A DNA stretch of 64,000 bases, taken from contig CAZDWZ010000008.1 in assembly GCA_964509425.1 (NCBI GenBank), forward strand, positions 124,001 through 188,000, written 5' to 3'. The stretch's first letter is position 1. The number at the start of each line of letters is the position of its first letter. The translations under genes and the position numbers were made by a program. Of this stretch, positions 44,343 through 52,953 are shown in pieces. Origin of the DNA: CAZDWZ01 sp964509425 (lineage in GTDB: Bacteria > Bdellovibrionota_C > UBA2361 > SZUA-149 > CAZDWZ01). Under the pieces are notes generated by a model. The model saw only the letters and a program-made list of their open reading frames with translations. It made no database searches and was not told the origin of the DNA.

Positions 44343-45189
44343 TCTGGAAGCGGAGATCGTTGAATTCTCCGATCGCGGAAATACCTCACCGAGAAGTGAT
44401 CTGCTTGTTGCGGCGCTCGAGGCGGCATTTCTCGCGGCCGATGTGATGCGGATGTCTCGCGCGGATGTGTGCGTTCTTGCCGATGAGAAATCCGGAGATC
44501 GCGGACTTGTCACCGAGTTCGATAAAGAAGCGGAGCGTGTGATTCGGGAGTTCCTGCTCAGAAAGTCCGGCTACCCAATTCTGGGAGAAGAGGAGGGGCT
44601 TTCCGGACTTTCAAGCGACCGGCTTTGGGTGGTGGATCCAATCGACGGGACAACGAACTTCTCCCGTAAGATCCCGCTCTCAGCTGTGTCGATTGGGCTC
44701 GTTGAGCGTGGTATCTGCAAACTGGGCGTCGTCTATAACCCGTTTCTCAATGAATGTTTCTTCGCCGATGAGGAGTTCGGGGCGTTTCTCAACACGGATC
44801 CTATCGAAGTCGCTCCGGCGGCGCCGCGAGGAAAGCCGGTGTTATTCGTGAACAGCGGGTATGCGCTTCGCTTTGAGAATTGTGCCCGAGAACTTGCCGA
44901 GCGGCTCAGAGGGAAAGTGGTTCACCGTCATTTTGGAACCACCGCGATGGAGATTTGTTACGTCGCTTGCGGAAGGGCGGATGGCTTCGCATCGATAGGA
45001 GACGAACTTTGGGATTACGCAGGTGCTGTCGCCATCTCCCGCCAGGCAGGTGCCAAGATTGTTGACTGGGAGCTTCAGGATTGGACTATTCAGCGAAGTG
45101 ATTTGCTTCTTACTGCGCCTGCAGTTTTTGATTGTTTCTCTTCTGAGATTACGGACATCTACGCACGGCTTGCGAAGGGAGCGGAATGA
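44335..45189 (+). CDS. Inositol monophosphatase family protein
   Basis: A 284-residue Mg-dependent phosphatase with GEEEGL (motif before the first metal ligand), WVVDPIDGTTNFSRKIP (core DPIDGT motif) and ELWDYAGAVAISRQAGAK near the end (WD-A motif). Family members dephosphorylate inositol phosphates, histidinol phosphate or 3'-phosphoadenosine phosphates; the subtype is not clear. It overlaps YdcF-like gene at the start and the VOC gene at the stop (ATGA), so the three are co-expressed. Confidence 0.92.
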   Translation: MANLEAEIVEFSDRGNTSPRSDLLVAALEAAFLAADVMRMSRADVCVLADEKSGDRGLVTEFDKEAERVIREFLLRKSGYPILGEEEGLSGLSSDRLWVVDPIDGTTNFSRKIPLSAVSIGLVERGICKLGVVYNPFLNECFFADEEFGAFLNTDPIEVAPAAPRGKPVLFVNSGYALRFENCARELAERLRGKVVHRHFGTTAMEICYVACGRADGFASIGDELWDYAGAVAISRQAGAKIVDWELQDWTIQRSDLLLTAPAVFDCFSSEITDIYARLAKGAE

Positions 45190-45626
45190 CGGGACGCGGA
45201 GATAATTCGATACTTAACCTCCGGTTTCACCACATCGCCGTGATCTGCTCCGACTATGAGCGTTCGAAGAGCTTCTACAGAGACACTCTGGGTTTCGCGG
45301 TTGTGTCCGAAGTTTACCGGGAAGAGAGAAAATCCTGGAAGTTGAATCTCGCGATTCCCGGCGGAGGCCAGATCGAGCTTTTCACTTTCCCGGACGCGCC
45401 GCCGAGACCCTCCTATCCCGAAGCACAAGGGCTCCGGCATCTCGCGTTCGGCGTTTTTGATATCGACGCATGCATGGATTCGTTGAGACAAAAAGGAATT
45501 GTCACGGAGCTAATACGTGTCGATGCGTTGACGAAAAGCAGATTCTTTTTTTTCGAAGATCCGGACGGACTGCCAATCGAGATTTACGAAACTACAGCTG
45601 AGGAGGAACCTGTTCAACGCATGTAA
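45186..45626 (+). CDS. VOC/glyoxalase-fold protein (GloA2-like)
   Basis: A 146-residue vicinal-oxygen-chelate protein. FHHIAVICSDYERSKSFYRDTLGF starts the fold, with a metal His; GGGQIELFTFPDAPPRPSYPEAQGLRHLAF supplies the Glu and second His; FFFFEDPDGLPIEIYE has the last Glu. The PSYPEA-GLRHLAF stretch is characteristic of YaeR/GloA2-type proteins. The 3' end overlaps the convergent beta-helix gene by 35 nt. Substrate untested. Confidence 0.88.
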   Translation: MTGRGDNSILNLRFHHIAVICSDYERSKSFYRDTLGFAVVSEVYREERKSWKLNLAIPGGGQIELFTFPDAPPRPSYPEAQGLRHLAFGVFDIDACMDSLRQKGIVTELIRVDALTKSRFFFFEDPDGLPIEIYETTAEEEPVQRM

Positions 45627-46209
45627 GGCGGGGAACGATAGAGTTCCTTTCGAGTATAGTTCCTGGTGAAAGAACGGAGTTCGCGCCAATTTTTACGCCG
45701 TCTCCCAGAAGACTTCCGAACTTTAGCGCCCCGGTTCGAATCAGTCTTCCGCCGGCTCGCACAACTATCTCTTTATCTTCCCGCTCGTTGAAGTGATTCG
45801 CGAGAATTGCACCGGCTTCGATGTTGACATCCTCTCCGACGACTGAATCCCCGACGAAATTAAAGTGTGCCGCGGCGGACCTCTTTCCGAGAGTGCTGGA
45901 TTTGATCTCAACTCCCGGACCGATCTTTACATGTTCATCGAGCAGCACTCCGCCGCGAAGATAACTTCCGGTAGCGATGAAACAGTGAGCGAGAATGAGA
46001 ATCGGAGGTTTTAGCGTCACACCGGTTTCGATAACGGACGTTTTGTGCACGACGATTCCACCGTGACGTTCATACTCTGATCCCGCGAGACTCTGAAGGA
46101 TCCGTTCGAGGATGCTTGGAAGCTTCCCGGTCAGCCCCCACGGGGGTTCGTCGATGGATATCGAACCCGAGAGTAGGTGCGGCAGCTTCGTGTAGTCGGC
46201 AAGAATCAT
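45592..46209 (-). CDS. Left-handed beta-helix (hexapeptide) nucleotidyltransferase/acetyltransferase-like protein
   Basis: A 205-residue protein composed largely of hexapeptide repeats (I/L-x-x-x-x-G/A; for example VIETGVTLKPPILI, VKIGPGVEIKSST, VNIEAGAILANHF, VKIGANSVLSPG) that form a left-handed beta-helix as in GlmU or sugar-nucleotide transferase C-termini. An N-terminal ~50-residue helix-rich part precedes it. ATG 46209 overlaps the bEBP-like gene stop by ATGA. Nothing resembling the nucleotidyl-transferase Rossmann domain is present. It may be an acyltransferase or a carrier/scaffold. Confidence 0.78.
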   Translation of the reverse strand: MILADYTKLPHLLSGSISIDEPPWGLTGKLPSILERILQSLAGSEYERHGGIVVHKTSVIETGVTLKPPILILAHCFIATGSYLRGGVLLDEHVKIGPGVEIKSSTLGKRSAAAHFNFVGDSVVGEDVNIEAGAILANHFNEREDKEIVVRAGGRLIRTGALKFGSLLGDGVKIGANSVLSPGTILERNSIVPRLTCVEQVPPQL

Positions 46210-47600
46210 TGAGCTTGAATTCTTGAAGTGGAAAGCGGCGATATCTCTTCGGCAGTGGTCTTCGCTTCGTCGGGGCGGAAGGAAACATACATTCCGTCTC
46301 GCGAGTGAGTCTCCGGCTCCCAGAGCTCGATTCCTTCCTGAACAAATTCTTCGTCGATAAGGCCCCCGGGACTTCCCGCAGTGGCAAACGAAACACAGGC
46401 AGTTTCTGTAACGCGAATGAGCGTCCGGGTATTTCCCTTCCACCGGCATTGTTTATACTTTTTCCATGCCTCGGTCGTAATTCCTTCCGGAGGTTTCCAG
46501 GTCGTGCACTTTCTCGAGAAGCTGTCGATCGCCGTCGCGAGGACCGCGATGAGATCTTCTTCTCGTGCGGCAAGGTCGACGAGCTTAATGATGGTCGCCC
46601 CGAGTCGCGCGTGTTCATCCATGTTCATCATCTCGCGGAGTGCTTCCCAGCTTCTGTTGCTCGCGAAGATGACGGCGCACTCGAGCGCGCGTTTTTTCGT
46701 CGCTCCATAAGGGAGGTATTGTCCGCTGTCGAGGACCTCCATGAGAACCTGCATCACCACGCCGGTAACGCCGTGACTTTCGTCGAGGAAGCAGACGCCT
46801 TCTCCGGCGAAGGACAACGAACCTTCACGGGAGTTCGCACCCGGCAACGCGCCGGGAACGTGACCGCAGATCAGGGATTTCATGGATTCTTTGTCGCCGG
46901 TGCTTTCGGCGGTGAGGTTTACCGCGACAAAGTTCCCTTTTGCTCGGCGGAGATAATAGTAATACGCCAGCGTAGTTTTTCCTGCCCCCGGTGCTCCGAG
47001 GATGTAGACCCTCGTGATGCTGTTCTCGGCCAGTTCCTTCATGAGTTTCACGATGTATCGAAGTTCATCGCTGATCGCGAAAAAATTCTTGAACGTCGTG
47101 CATTCCACTTCGGTCGAAGAGGGCATCCGGATGATGCTCGGTTCTTTCACCGGTGACCGTCGCGAGAGAAGTTGGGTCGGAATCTCACCTTCATGCGAGG
47201 CGACCATGAGGCGTATACCTTGGAGCTTCTCAGTCTCGGCTGCGGCCGAGAGCCATGCGCCAAGGCCGCGGAGCTTCTCCGGATGAGTGGCGATAATGAG
47301 AGTCGGATACCCGCTTGCGGTTGCTGCGCGAAGGGGAGTGATGATCTCGAGAAGCTTGTTCAGCACTTCGCCGGTCTGGAAGATTGCGACGACGTGTTTT
47401 GCGGCCCTGAAGTCAGCAGGATTCAATTTGTCGGGATGAACGAGTCGCGCAGGGCCGCCGAAGGACCGGCCGCACGCGGCCACCAGCGATGACTGATCCG
47501 TCTCGGAACCTGTCACGAGAATCATGTCGGTGAGATTTGCCGGTCCGACCGGCTCGTTTTCGCGCGGTTCTGAGGTCTCTTTTTTCTTTCCGAAGATCAT
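46206..47600 (-). CDS. Sigma-54-activator-like AAA+ protein, atypical and without recognisable HTH
   Basis: A 464-residue protein whose residues 165-430 align in order to a bacterial enhancer-binding-protein AAA+ domain: Walker A GAPGAGKT at 202-209, GHVPGALPGA at 246-255 in place of GAFTGA, Walker B VCFLDE at 269-274, ASNRSWEAL (sensor I region) and WKGNTRTL near 400 (normally W-PGN-REL). The loop that contacts sigma-54 is altered, and the C-terminus has no Fis-type helix-turn-helix. The N-terminal domain (about 20-150) is alpha/beta but not a receiver. It probably uses the AAA+ motor on something other than the usual promoter complex. ATG 47600 overlaps the SDR stop by ATGA. Confidence 0.75.
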   Translation of the reverse strand: MIFGKKKETSEPRENEPVGPANLTDMILVTGSETDQSSLVAACGRSFGGPARLVHPDKLNPADFRAAKHVVAIFQTGEVLNKLLEIITPLRAATASGYPTLIIATHPEKLRGLGAWLSAAAETEKLQGIRLMVASHEGEIPTQLLSRRSPVKEPSIIRMPSSTEVECTTFKNFFAISDELRYIVKLMKELAENSITRVYILGAPGAGKTTLAYYYYLRRAKGNFVAVNLTAESTGDKESMKSLICGHVPGALPGANSREGSLSFAGEGVCFLDESHGVTGVVMQVLMEVLDSGQYLPYGATKKRALECAVIFASNRSWEALREMMNMDEHARLGATIIKLVDLAAREEDLIAVLATAIDSFSRKCTTWKPPEGITTEAWKKYKQCRWKGNTRTLIRVTETACVSFATAGSPGGLIDEEFVQEGIELWEPETHSRDGMYVSFRPDEAKTTAEEISPLSTSRIQAQ

Positions 47601-48337
47601 ATTTGTTTCCGTAGATGAGTGCTTCCGCGAATTGAAATTGTCTCTCCGTTCACGAAGCGGTTCAGCAAGAGAAATAGAAGCCCGTTTACCGCCGACTCGG
47701 ATCCTCCCCATGAGATCCGACTCACTTCTTCCGGGGGCATCTCTTCCGGCGGGAGCATTGGCCCGAACTCCAAACAATTCACTCTGATGCCCGGACCAAG
47801 CGTTCGGGCGGCGATTTTACTCGCCGACAGGAGCGCTGATTTCGAAACCGAGTAACTTGCCCGGGAAAGATACGGAAACGTAGCTGCTTGGTCTAGAATA
47901 TTAATAACGCTCCCCTGGGATTCCTTAAGTGCTGCGGCGAACATTTGCATGAGGAAGAATGGGGCGCGGCAATTAACCGCCATCGCCGTGTCGAAGTCTG
48001 AGGTCGTTTCATTCGTCAATCCGCCTGTGGATTTTATCGCTTCCCTCGAAGGCCATGTGCTTGCGTTATTGATGAGGATATCGAGACCACCGAAGGTCTT
48101 CAGAACTGCTGCTGCAAGAGCATTCGGCGCGTCGCTGTCGCGAAAGTCCGCTTGGAAAAGCACCGCCTCGCCTCCTGCCGATTGAATCTCTTTTGCCGTG
48201 GACTCGGCACCGGACCGATTCTGGTGATAGTGAATGGCGACACGGCATCCGATATTTCCGAGCGCCAACGAGAACTCTCGCCCGAGCCTCGTTCCTCCTC
48301 CGGTCACTAAGACCCGCTTTCCTCTGAGATCGGTCAT
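47597..48337 (-). CDS. SDR oxidoreductase, pteridine-reductase-like
   Basis: A ~246-residue classical SDR. It has VTGGGTRLGREFSLAL (nucleotide-binding, with Arg typical of NADPH-preferring reductases), NNAS at the start of a loop, and YSVSKSALL (Tyr-x-x-x-Lys). The RLGRE variant of the glycine motif and the overall pattern resemble FolM/pteridine reductases, but biopterin or dihydrofolate specificity cannot be read. Start ATG 48337 overlaps mtgA stop by ATGA; ATG 48352 is an in-frame alternative. Middle gene of the five-gene minus-strand operon. Confidence 0.88.
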   Translation of the reverse strand: MTDLRGKRVLVTGGGTRLGREFSLALGNIGCRVAIHYHQNRSGAESTAKEIQSAGGEAVLFQADFRDSDAPNALAAAVLKTFGGLDILINNASTWPSREAIKSTGGLTNETTSDFDTAMAVNCRAPFFLMQMFAAALKESQGSVINILDQAATFPYLSRASYSVSKSALLSASKIAARTLGPGIRVNCLEFGPMLPPEEMPPEEVSRISWGGSESAVNGLLFLLLNRFVNGETISIRGSTHLRKQI

Positions 48338-49599
48338 AAACCCTTGCTCCATAACTGAGGTGCTCGTTCGACCGCTTTTTCCTTTTCTACCAGAGGAAGC
48401 TCCTTCATTCGCAGCAAAATCTTAATTACGCGTTGGATGTTTGGCTTCTTCGCCAAAAATTCACGTTGATACGATCGTTTTGGGCTTCTCAGGATGGCAG
48501 CAAGCCACGCGGCCTCCTCAGGGAGCAAATCCTTTGGCGCCTTTCCAAAATACCTGCCCGCCGCTTGCTTTGCTCCGCGAATATCCGGGCCGAGCTCACA
48601 GATATTGAGATACAGCTCGAGAATTCTTTTCTTCCCAAGGAGTTCGAGATTTACGGCGTAGAGCAACTCTCTTAGCTTTCTCGAGTACGACCGTTCAGGC
48701 GAGAGAAAAAGATTCTTTGCGAGCTGTTGGGTGAGAGTGCTGGCACCACGGCGAATTTTCCTAAGTTGCTCGTTCTCTTTCAGCGCTTCGTCCATGCTCG
48801 GCACGTCGTAGCCCGGATGCTGATAAAAGGTGCCGTCTTCTGCAGCGATTACGGCTTGCGGTAAATAAGACCCGAGCGCTTCCCAGGGAGTCCAACTCTC
48901 GGTTCCTTCGCCGGATTCGAGCAGAACTGGCTCGTCCCCACTGTTTTTTGCAGGATAGGAAAAGACCCCTTTCTGATATTTCTCCAAATCGATGAGTTCC
49001 GTAACTTTAAATTTGGAAATCTTGGGACGCCAGCGTACGAAGGCTTGCGGCCATTGAAAGGTGCCTTTCCCCGTTACTGTTCCTTCAATCTTTGCGGAGC
49101 GAGTTTCGGGAACGATGCTCGACGCAAGCGAATAGAGGACCTTGATGTCGGTCGGTGGGAGCTCGAAATTCCCGCGAAACGAGTCCTTCTCCCAGACTCC
49201 GGAGACTTTTACACGGACGGTCGAGGCTTCGAGATCGCCGTTAAACTTTCCTCCACTGAACACTCCACTCGCTTTTCCCTTTTCGAGTGTAAAAGGCTCA
49301 GGTGCAATCTTCTGGCTCGAGAGACGACACGGCTCGCACGCGAACTCGACGAATCGTCCGTCCTTGACCTGCTTGGAGGAGACGTGGAGCGAGCCGAAAG
49401 GAGATGGAAGAGTGGGGAGTCGGTCTCCGATGAGCGGAAGCACATGAGCTGCGATTGAAACGGCCAAGGGAGCAAACGTTCCGTGAATGGCATAATACCC
49501 CGCCGCCCATCCGGAGATGCCGAGAAAGAGAAAAAGCAAGAAATAAAGGATCCGGCGGACCCTTCGTCGCGGTTTCCTCTCGCCTTTTGCTTTCGCCAT
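48334..49599 (-). CDS. mtgA: Monofunctional peptidoglycan transglycosylase with an added N-terminal domain
   Basis: A GT51 transglycosylase of 421 residues. The catalytic domain (about 240-410) has AAEDGTFYQHPGYD with catalytic Glu about 254, GASTLTQQLAKNLFL, RKLRELLYAVNLEL and ELYLNICELG. Usual MtgA proteins are about 230-270 residues, so roughly 200 additional residues precede the domain: one membrane anchor (about 18-45) and a predicted beta-rich region (about 60-235) containing CEPCRL. The extra part lacks any recognised domain. There is no transpeptidase domain. It lies between the amidase gene (start overlaps stop, TAATG) and the SDR. Confidence 0.9.
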   Translation of the reverse strand: MAKAKGERKPRRRVRRILYFLLFLFLGISGWAAGYYAIHGTFAPLAVSIAAHVLPLIGDRLPTLPSPFGSLHVSSKQVKDGRFVEFACEPCRLSSQKIAPEPFTLEKGKASGVFSGGKFNGDLEASTVRVKVSGVWEKDSFRGNFELPPTDIKVLYSLASSIVPETRSAKIEGTVTGKGTFQWPQAFVRWRPKISKFKVTELIDLEKYQKGVFSYPAKNSGDEPVLLESGEGTESWTPWEALGSYLPQAVIAAEDGTFYQHPGYDVPSMDEALKENEQLRKIRRGASTLTQQLAKNLFLSPERSYSRKLRELLYAVNLELLGKKRILELYLNICELGPDIRGAKQAAGRYFGKAPKDLLPEEAAWLAAILRSPKRSYQREFLAKKPNIQRVIKILLRMKELPLVEKEKAVERAPQLWSKGL

Positions 49600-50468
49600 T
49601 ACGCTTTCGCGCTACCCACGGGCGGTGCCTGAAGAATGGTGTAGGTTTCCGGACGACGGTTGTAGAAAAATCTCCAACCTTCCTTAACGAACTTTCCGTG
49701 GTCGATATCAACGGCGGCGACAACTACTTCTTCGGCATCGCCTGCCCTCGCCAGAGTCTTCCCGAAAGCGTCGCAAATGAACGACCCGCCCCAAAATTTC
49801 ATCTCGCCTTCTTTCCCAACTCGATTCACAGCGGCGACAACCATTCCGTTTGCGATGGCATGACCACGTTGGACATTTTCCCAGGCTTGTTGCCAATCAC
49901 CTTCCTGCTGGACCACTCCGTCCACGGTTCCGATAGCCGTCGGATAGAAAACGATATCAGCGCCGAGAAGAGCGTTTGCTCGAGCTGCCTCGGGATACCA
50001 TTGGTCGTAGCAGATGAGAGTGCCGATGTTGGTGCCCTCATGGCTGAACACCTTGAATCCTGTGTCGCCGGGGGCGAAGAAGTGCTTTTCGTAGAATGAG
50101 TCATCGTGCGGAATATGAGTCTTCCGGTAGATGCCCATGACGTCGCCGGTTGGAGCGCAGACGATGGTCGTATTGAAAAACTTGTCACCGGACTTCTCGT
50201 GGATCGAGCCTCCGAAGAGCCAGACCTTATGCTTCCGCGCCAGGTCTTGAAGCAGCATCGAAGTCGGCCCCGGGATGGGCTCGGCGTATTCAAAATTCGG
50301 TTCCGGAGAGGCGCAGAAATACGGGCTCGTAAAAAGCTCCGGCAGGCAGATGACCTCGGCGCCCTTCGAAGCGGCCTGAGCAACCATCATTGCCGCGTGC
50401 TCTCGGTTTTTCTCCGCCACGGGGCCCATCGCCATCTGAACAAGGCCGATTTTAAGTTGTCGCGACAT
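49599..50468 (-). CDS. aguB: N-carbamoylputrescine amidase-like carbon-nitrogen hydrolase
   Basis: A 289-residue nitrilase-superfamily enzyme: Glu in LPELFTSPYF, Lys in YRKTHIPHDDSFYEKHFF and Cys nucleophile in LICYDQWYPEAARANAL. The stretches GVVQQEGDWQQAW and NRVGKEGEMKFWGGSF match AguB, which hydrolyses N-carbamoylputrescine to putrescine, CO2 and ammonia. ATG 50468 follows GGAGGAATATT; the start at 50510 would add 14 residues. First gene of the operon ending with the beta-helix protein. No agmatine deiminase gene is present in the window. Confidence 0.9.
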   Translation of the reverse strand: MSRQLKIGLVQMAMGPVAEKNREHAAMMVAQAASKGAEVICLPELFTSPYFCASPEPNFEYAEPIPGPTSMLLQDLARKHKVWLFGGSIHEKSGDKFFNTTIVCAPTGDVMGIYRKTHIPHDDSFYEKHFFAPGDTGFKVFSHEGTNIGTLICYDQWYPEAARANALLGADIVFYPTAIGTVDGVVQQEGDWQQAWENVQRGHAIANGMVVAAVNRVGKEGEMKFWGGSFICDAFGKTLARAGDAEEVVVAAVDIDHGKFVKEGWRFFYNRRPETYTILQAPPVGSAKA

Positions 50469-50553
50469 AATATTCCTCCGTTCCACTGCGAAATTACCTT
50501 GTTCCGGCAAATTCGCAAGGGTTGTGCCTTCCCGCGGCGCGATTCGGAACCAA

Positions 50554-51624
50554 TCATGGCAGCTTCAAAAAGCTCCTGATCTCTTTCTCTCTACGCTTTT
50601 GATCCCAACCGGTTTCCTCCTTGATCGCGTCGAAGAAGCTTATGCCTTTCTCGCCCATGGTGTCGTAGACCTCGAGAATGGAGCGCATGCCGAGGCGCTT
50701 CTCCATCGTCACGAAATACATGGAAGCGCGGGCATAGTCGTGCGACGACCCGCCGAAGTTGAAGTACTCAGGGCTCGATGCGACCGCTTGACGTGCCAGC
50801 TCCGTTTGTCGCTGTTCGTGCTCCTTCGCGTTTATGACCGAGGAGTTTCGAGCAGCGTAGGATTCAAAAAACGTTGCCCATCCCTCTGCTCTCATCCGAT
50901 CAAAGTCACCTCGAAATTTTCTTCTAGCGGTATTTGATCCGGCGCCGTCGATGATTTGAAATTCGATGACATGGCCCATCTCGTGGAGAAGGACCTCGGT
51001 CAGGGTGGAGTCTGCGACGGAGGTGCTCGAGCGCACACTTCCGCAGCCACCCGCCACACGGTCGGCGACAATATAGATGTTTGCCGGAGGGGTCATCCAC
51101 CCGGGATGGCAGTTGTTTACTAAGCTGCTCGGCACTTGGCCGGCGGGAATTTTGTCACCAAGAAAAACGACCTCCCATTCCATCGAGAGATTCTGAATCC
51201 TGGAGGGGAACCCTGAACCTTTGATCGTCTGCGCGACGGTCCTCGCCGCGTCGGACATCGCGCGTACGGGAGTTCGACCGAAGAGGCGCTCGGCCTTCCG
51301 TTCCCAACGAAGGTGAATGCGGCCGATGCTGGAGTTCATGTCTTCGGTTCGCAAACTGCCTTCAAGGTGAATCTCCTTGGGAGCGGCCATCGGGCTCTCT
51401 CCTCTGGACTTCTGGGGGAAGCACTGGGCGCTTTTACGGAATTCCTCCGGCACCGCTTTTGCCGACATGACCTGCTGAACTTTCCCGTTTCCGTCTTTGT
51501 AAATGCAAATCTCATCGGCGGAAGCTGCGGTGGGAAGGAGTGCGGGCGGAAGGATTACTAAAGCAGCCGCTAACGAGAATGTTCCGCGAAGAAGAATGCG
51601 GGAGAGGAATCGGGATAGTTTCAT
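50554..51624 (-). CDS. Secreted HEXXH-type metallopeptidase-like protein
   Basis: A 356-residue exported protein with a signal peptide (about 1-36), a short domain beginning ICIYKDGNGKVQQV that resembles DUF4124, and then a zincin-like domain. The motif HEMGH is at about 214-218 with a downstream Glu about residue 247 (RAEGWATFFES), the gluzincin-like spacing for the third zinc ligand. Several Cys residues suggest disulfides. It is a plausible periplasmic or secreted zinc protease or a peptidoglycan-associated protein. No recognised family. A 136-nt divergent spacer separates it from argC. Confidence 0.75.
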   Translation of the reverse strand: MKLSRFLSRILLRGTFSLAAALVILPPALLPTAASADEICIYKDGNGKVQQVMSAKAVPEEFRKSAQCFPQKSRGESPMAAPKEIHLEGSLRTEDMNSSIGRIHLRWERKAERLFGRTPVRAMSDAARTVAQTIKGSGFPSRIQNLSMEWEVVFLGDKIPAGQVPSSLVNNCHPGWMTPPANIYIVADRVAGGCGSVRSSTSVADSTLTEVLLHEMGHVIEFQIIDGAGSNTARRKFRGDFDRMRAEGWATFFESYAARNSSVINAKEHEQRQTELARQAVASSPEYFNFGGSSHDYARASMYFVTMEKRLGMRSILEVYDTMGEKGISFFDAIKEETGWDQKRREKEIRSFLKLP

Positions 51625-51760
51625 GGGGTTTTCTTTACCGGGGCGAGCGCTGGCCGGATAGTCCTGTTTGAAAGTTTCCGCTATACGACTTTATTCATTG
51701 AAGAGAGCAAACATTAGGAACTCTCGGGGAATTACACAACTTTGAAGAGGAGGGCGTGAG

Positions 51761-52813
51761 ATGGCGGGAAAGATAGCCGTCGCAATCATCGGGGGAACGG
51801 GGTACGGCGCAGGAGAGTTGCTCCGGCTCTTGACTCTCCATCCCGAAGCGAAAGTGGTTTCCGTTGTCTCCTCGAGCCAGGCCGGAAGGCCGGTTGCTGA
51901 GTCTCATCCTTTTCTCCGGAAGGTGGTCGACCTCGATTTTTCATCGTCTTTGGATTTCGGTTCCTTCGCGGGTTATGCATCTTCCGTCATCTTTGCCGCA
52001 CTCCCCCACGGAGTCACGTCTGAGACGTTGAATGGAATGATGCCGCAGATAGAACGGACGGGTTGCTATTTGATTGACCTCTCCGGTGATTTTCGTTTGA
52101 AAGCCAAAGTGATTCGCGAGAAGTTCTATCCGGAGACCGCTGCGTTTCCCGAACTGCATACGAAATTCACATACGGCCTTTCGGAGCTGACCGGCGCTGA
52201 GATTGCCAAAGCTCGCTACGTTTCAAATCCCGGATGCCTTGCGACCGCTTGTGTCTTGGCGGCGGCTCCGCTCGTTAGCTCCACGTTTCAAGGAGACATC
52301 GTTTTTGACGCAAAGACCGGAAGCTCGGGGGCTGGTCGCACCCCACAGGAGAACTTCCACCATCCAAAACGACACGGGAACTTCGCGGCGTATAAGATGC
52401 TCTCGCATCGTCACGAACCGGAGATTCTGCAGGGCTTGGGAGATCCGGAGGGAAGGCGAATCACGAGTTCCTTTGTCCCGCACCTCATTCCCTCCGCGAG
52501 AGGTATTTTTGCATCGGCTTATTTTCAGCTTCCTGAAGCGGTGTCCGCTGCTGATGTTCGAGCGAAGTATGAAGCGTTTTATGAAAAATCGCCTTTTGTT
52601 CGAATTGTTTCAGACTCCCCCGATCTCCAATCCGTCATCGGAAGTAACTTCTGCGATATCGCGGTGTCGGTTCGCGGCAAGCAAGTAGCGGCGATGAGCT
52701 GCCTCGATAACATGGTGAAAGGCATGGCCGGTTCAGCTATTCAAAATATGAACCTCATGCTCGGACTTCCCGAGACGACGAGTCTCTGGTTCCCCGGGAT
52801 GGGTCCTGTCTAG
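51761..52813 (+). CDS. argC: N-acetyl-gamma-glutamyl-phosphate reductase
   Basis: The 350-residue enzyme makes N-acetylglutamate semialdehyde in arginine synthesis. IIGGTGYGAGELLRLL is the NADPH-binding motif, the catalytic Cys is about residue 159 in VSNPGCLATACV, and a family His occurs in HRHEPEI. SDs are GGAGG-like upstream. It is separated from argB/argF by about 2.6 kb and opposite in strand, so this organism scatters its arginine genes. Confidence 0.96.
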   Translation: MAGKIAVAIIGGTGYGAGELLRLLTLHPEAKVVSVVSSSQAGRPVAESHPFLRKVVDLDFSSSLDFGSFAGYASSVIFAALPHGVTSETLNGMMPQIERTGCYLIDLSGDFRLKAKVIREKFYPETAAFPELHTKFTYGLSELTGAEIAKARYVSNPGCLATACVLAAAPLVSSTFQGDIVFDAKTGSSGAGRTPQENFHHPKRHGNFAAYKMLSHRHEPEILQGLGDPEGRRITSSFVPHLIPSARGIFASAYFQLPEAVSAADVRAKYEAFYEKSPFVRIVSDSPDLQSVIGSNFCDIAVSVRGKQVAAMSCLDNMVKGMAGSAIQNMNLMLGLPETTSLWFPGMGPV

Positions 52814-52857
52814 CCTGCCAAATGACATTTTAGAAACATTTGAGACTCGCGCAGGCT
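52812..52857 (+). terminator. Nested stem-loop at the argC stop
   Basis: Outer arms AGCCTGC (52812-52818) and GCAGGCT (52851-52857) and inner arms CAAATG (52819-52824) and CATTTG (52837-52842) form a strong composite hairpin that starts at the argC stop codon. No T-tract follows, so it may be a Rho-independent-like end or an mRNA-stabilising structure. Confidence 0.5.
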
Positions 52858-52910
52858 GAATGCCGTAACTGCATAAACTTCGTTTTCTGTGCGTGACGGG
52901 TCGCGCACAT

Positions 52911-52941
52911 TTGCTAGCAATTTAATTACATCTGCTAACAA
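52911..52941 (+). promoter_or_regulatory. Operator-like pair of direct repeats upstream of 52983 gene
   Basis: TGCTAGCAA at 52912-52920 and TGCTAACAA at 52933-52941 are spaced exactly 21 bp, two helical turns, and the first is part of the palindrome TTGCTAGCAA (52911-52920). This geometry is typical of a dimeric regulator binding tandem sites. It sits 40-70 nt before the start of the small secreted protein gene. Confidence 0.4.
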
Positions 52942-52953
52942 CGCGCCGCGTAT

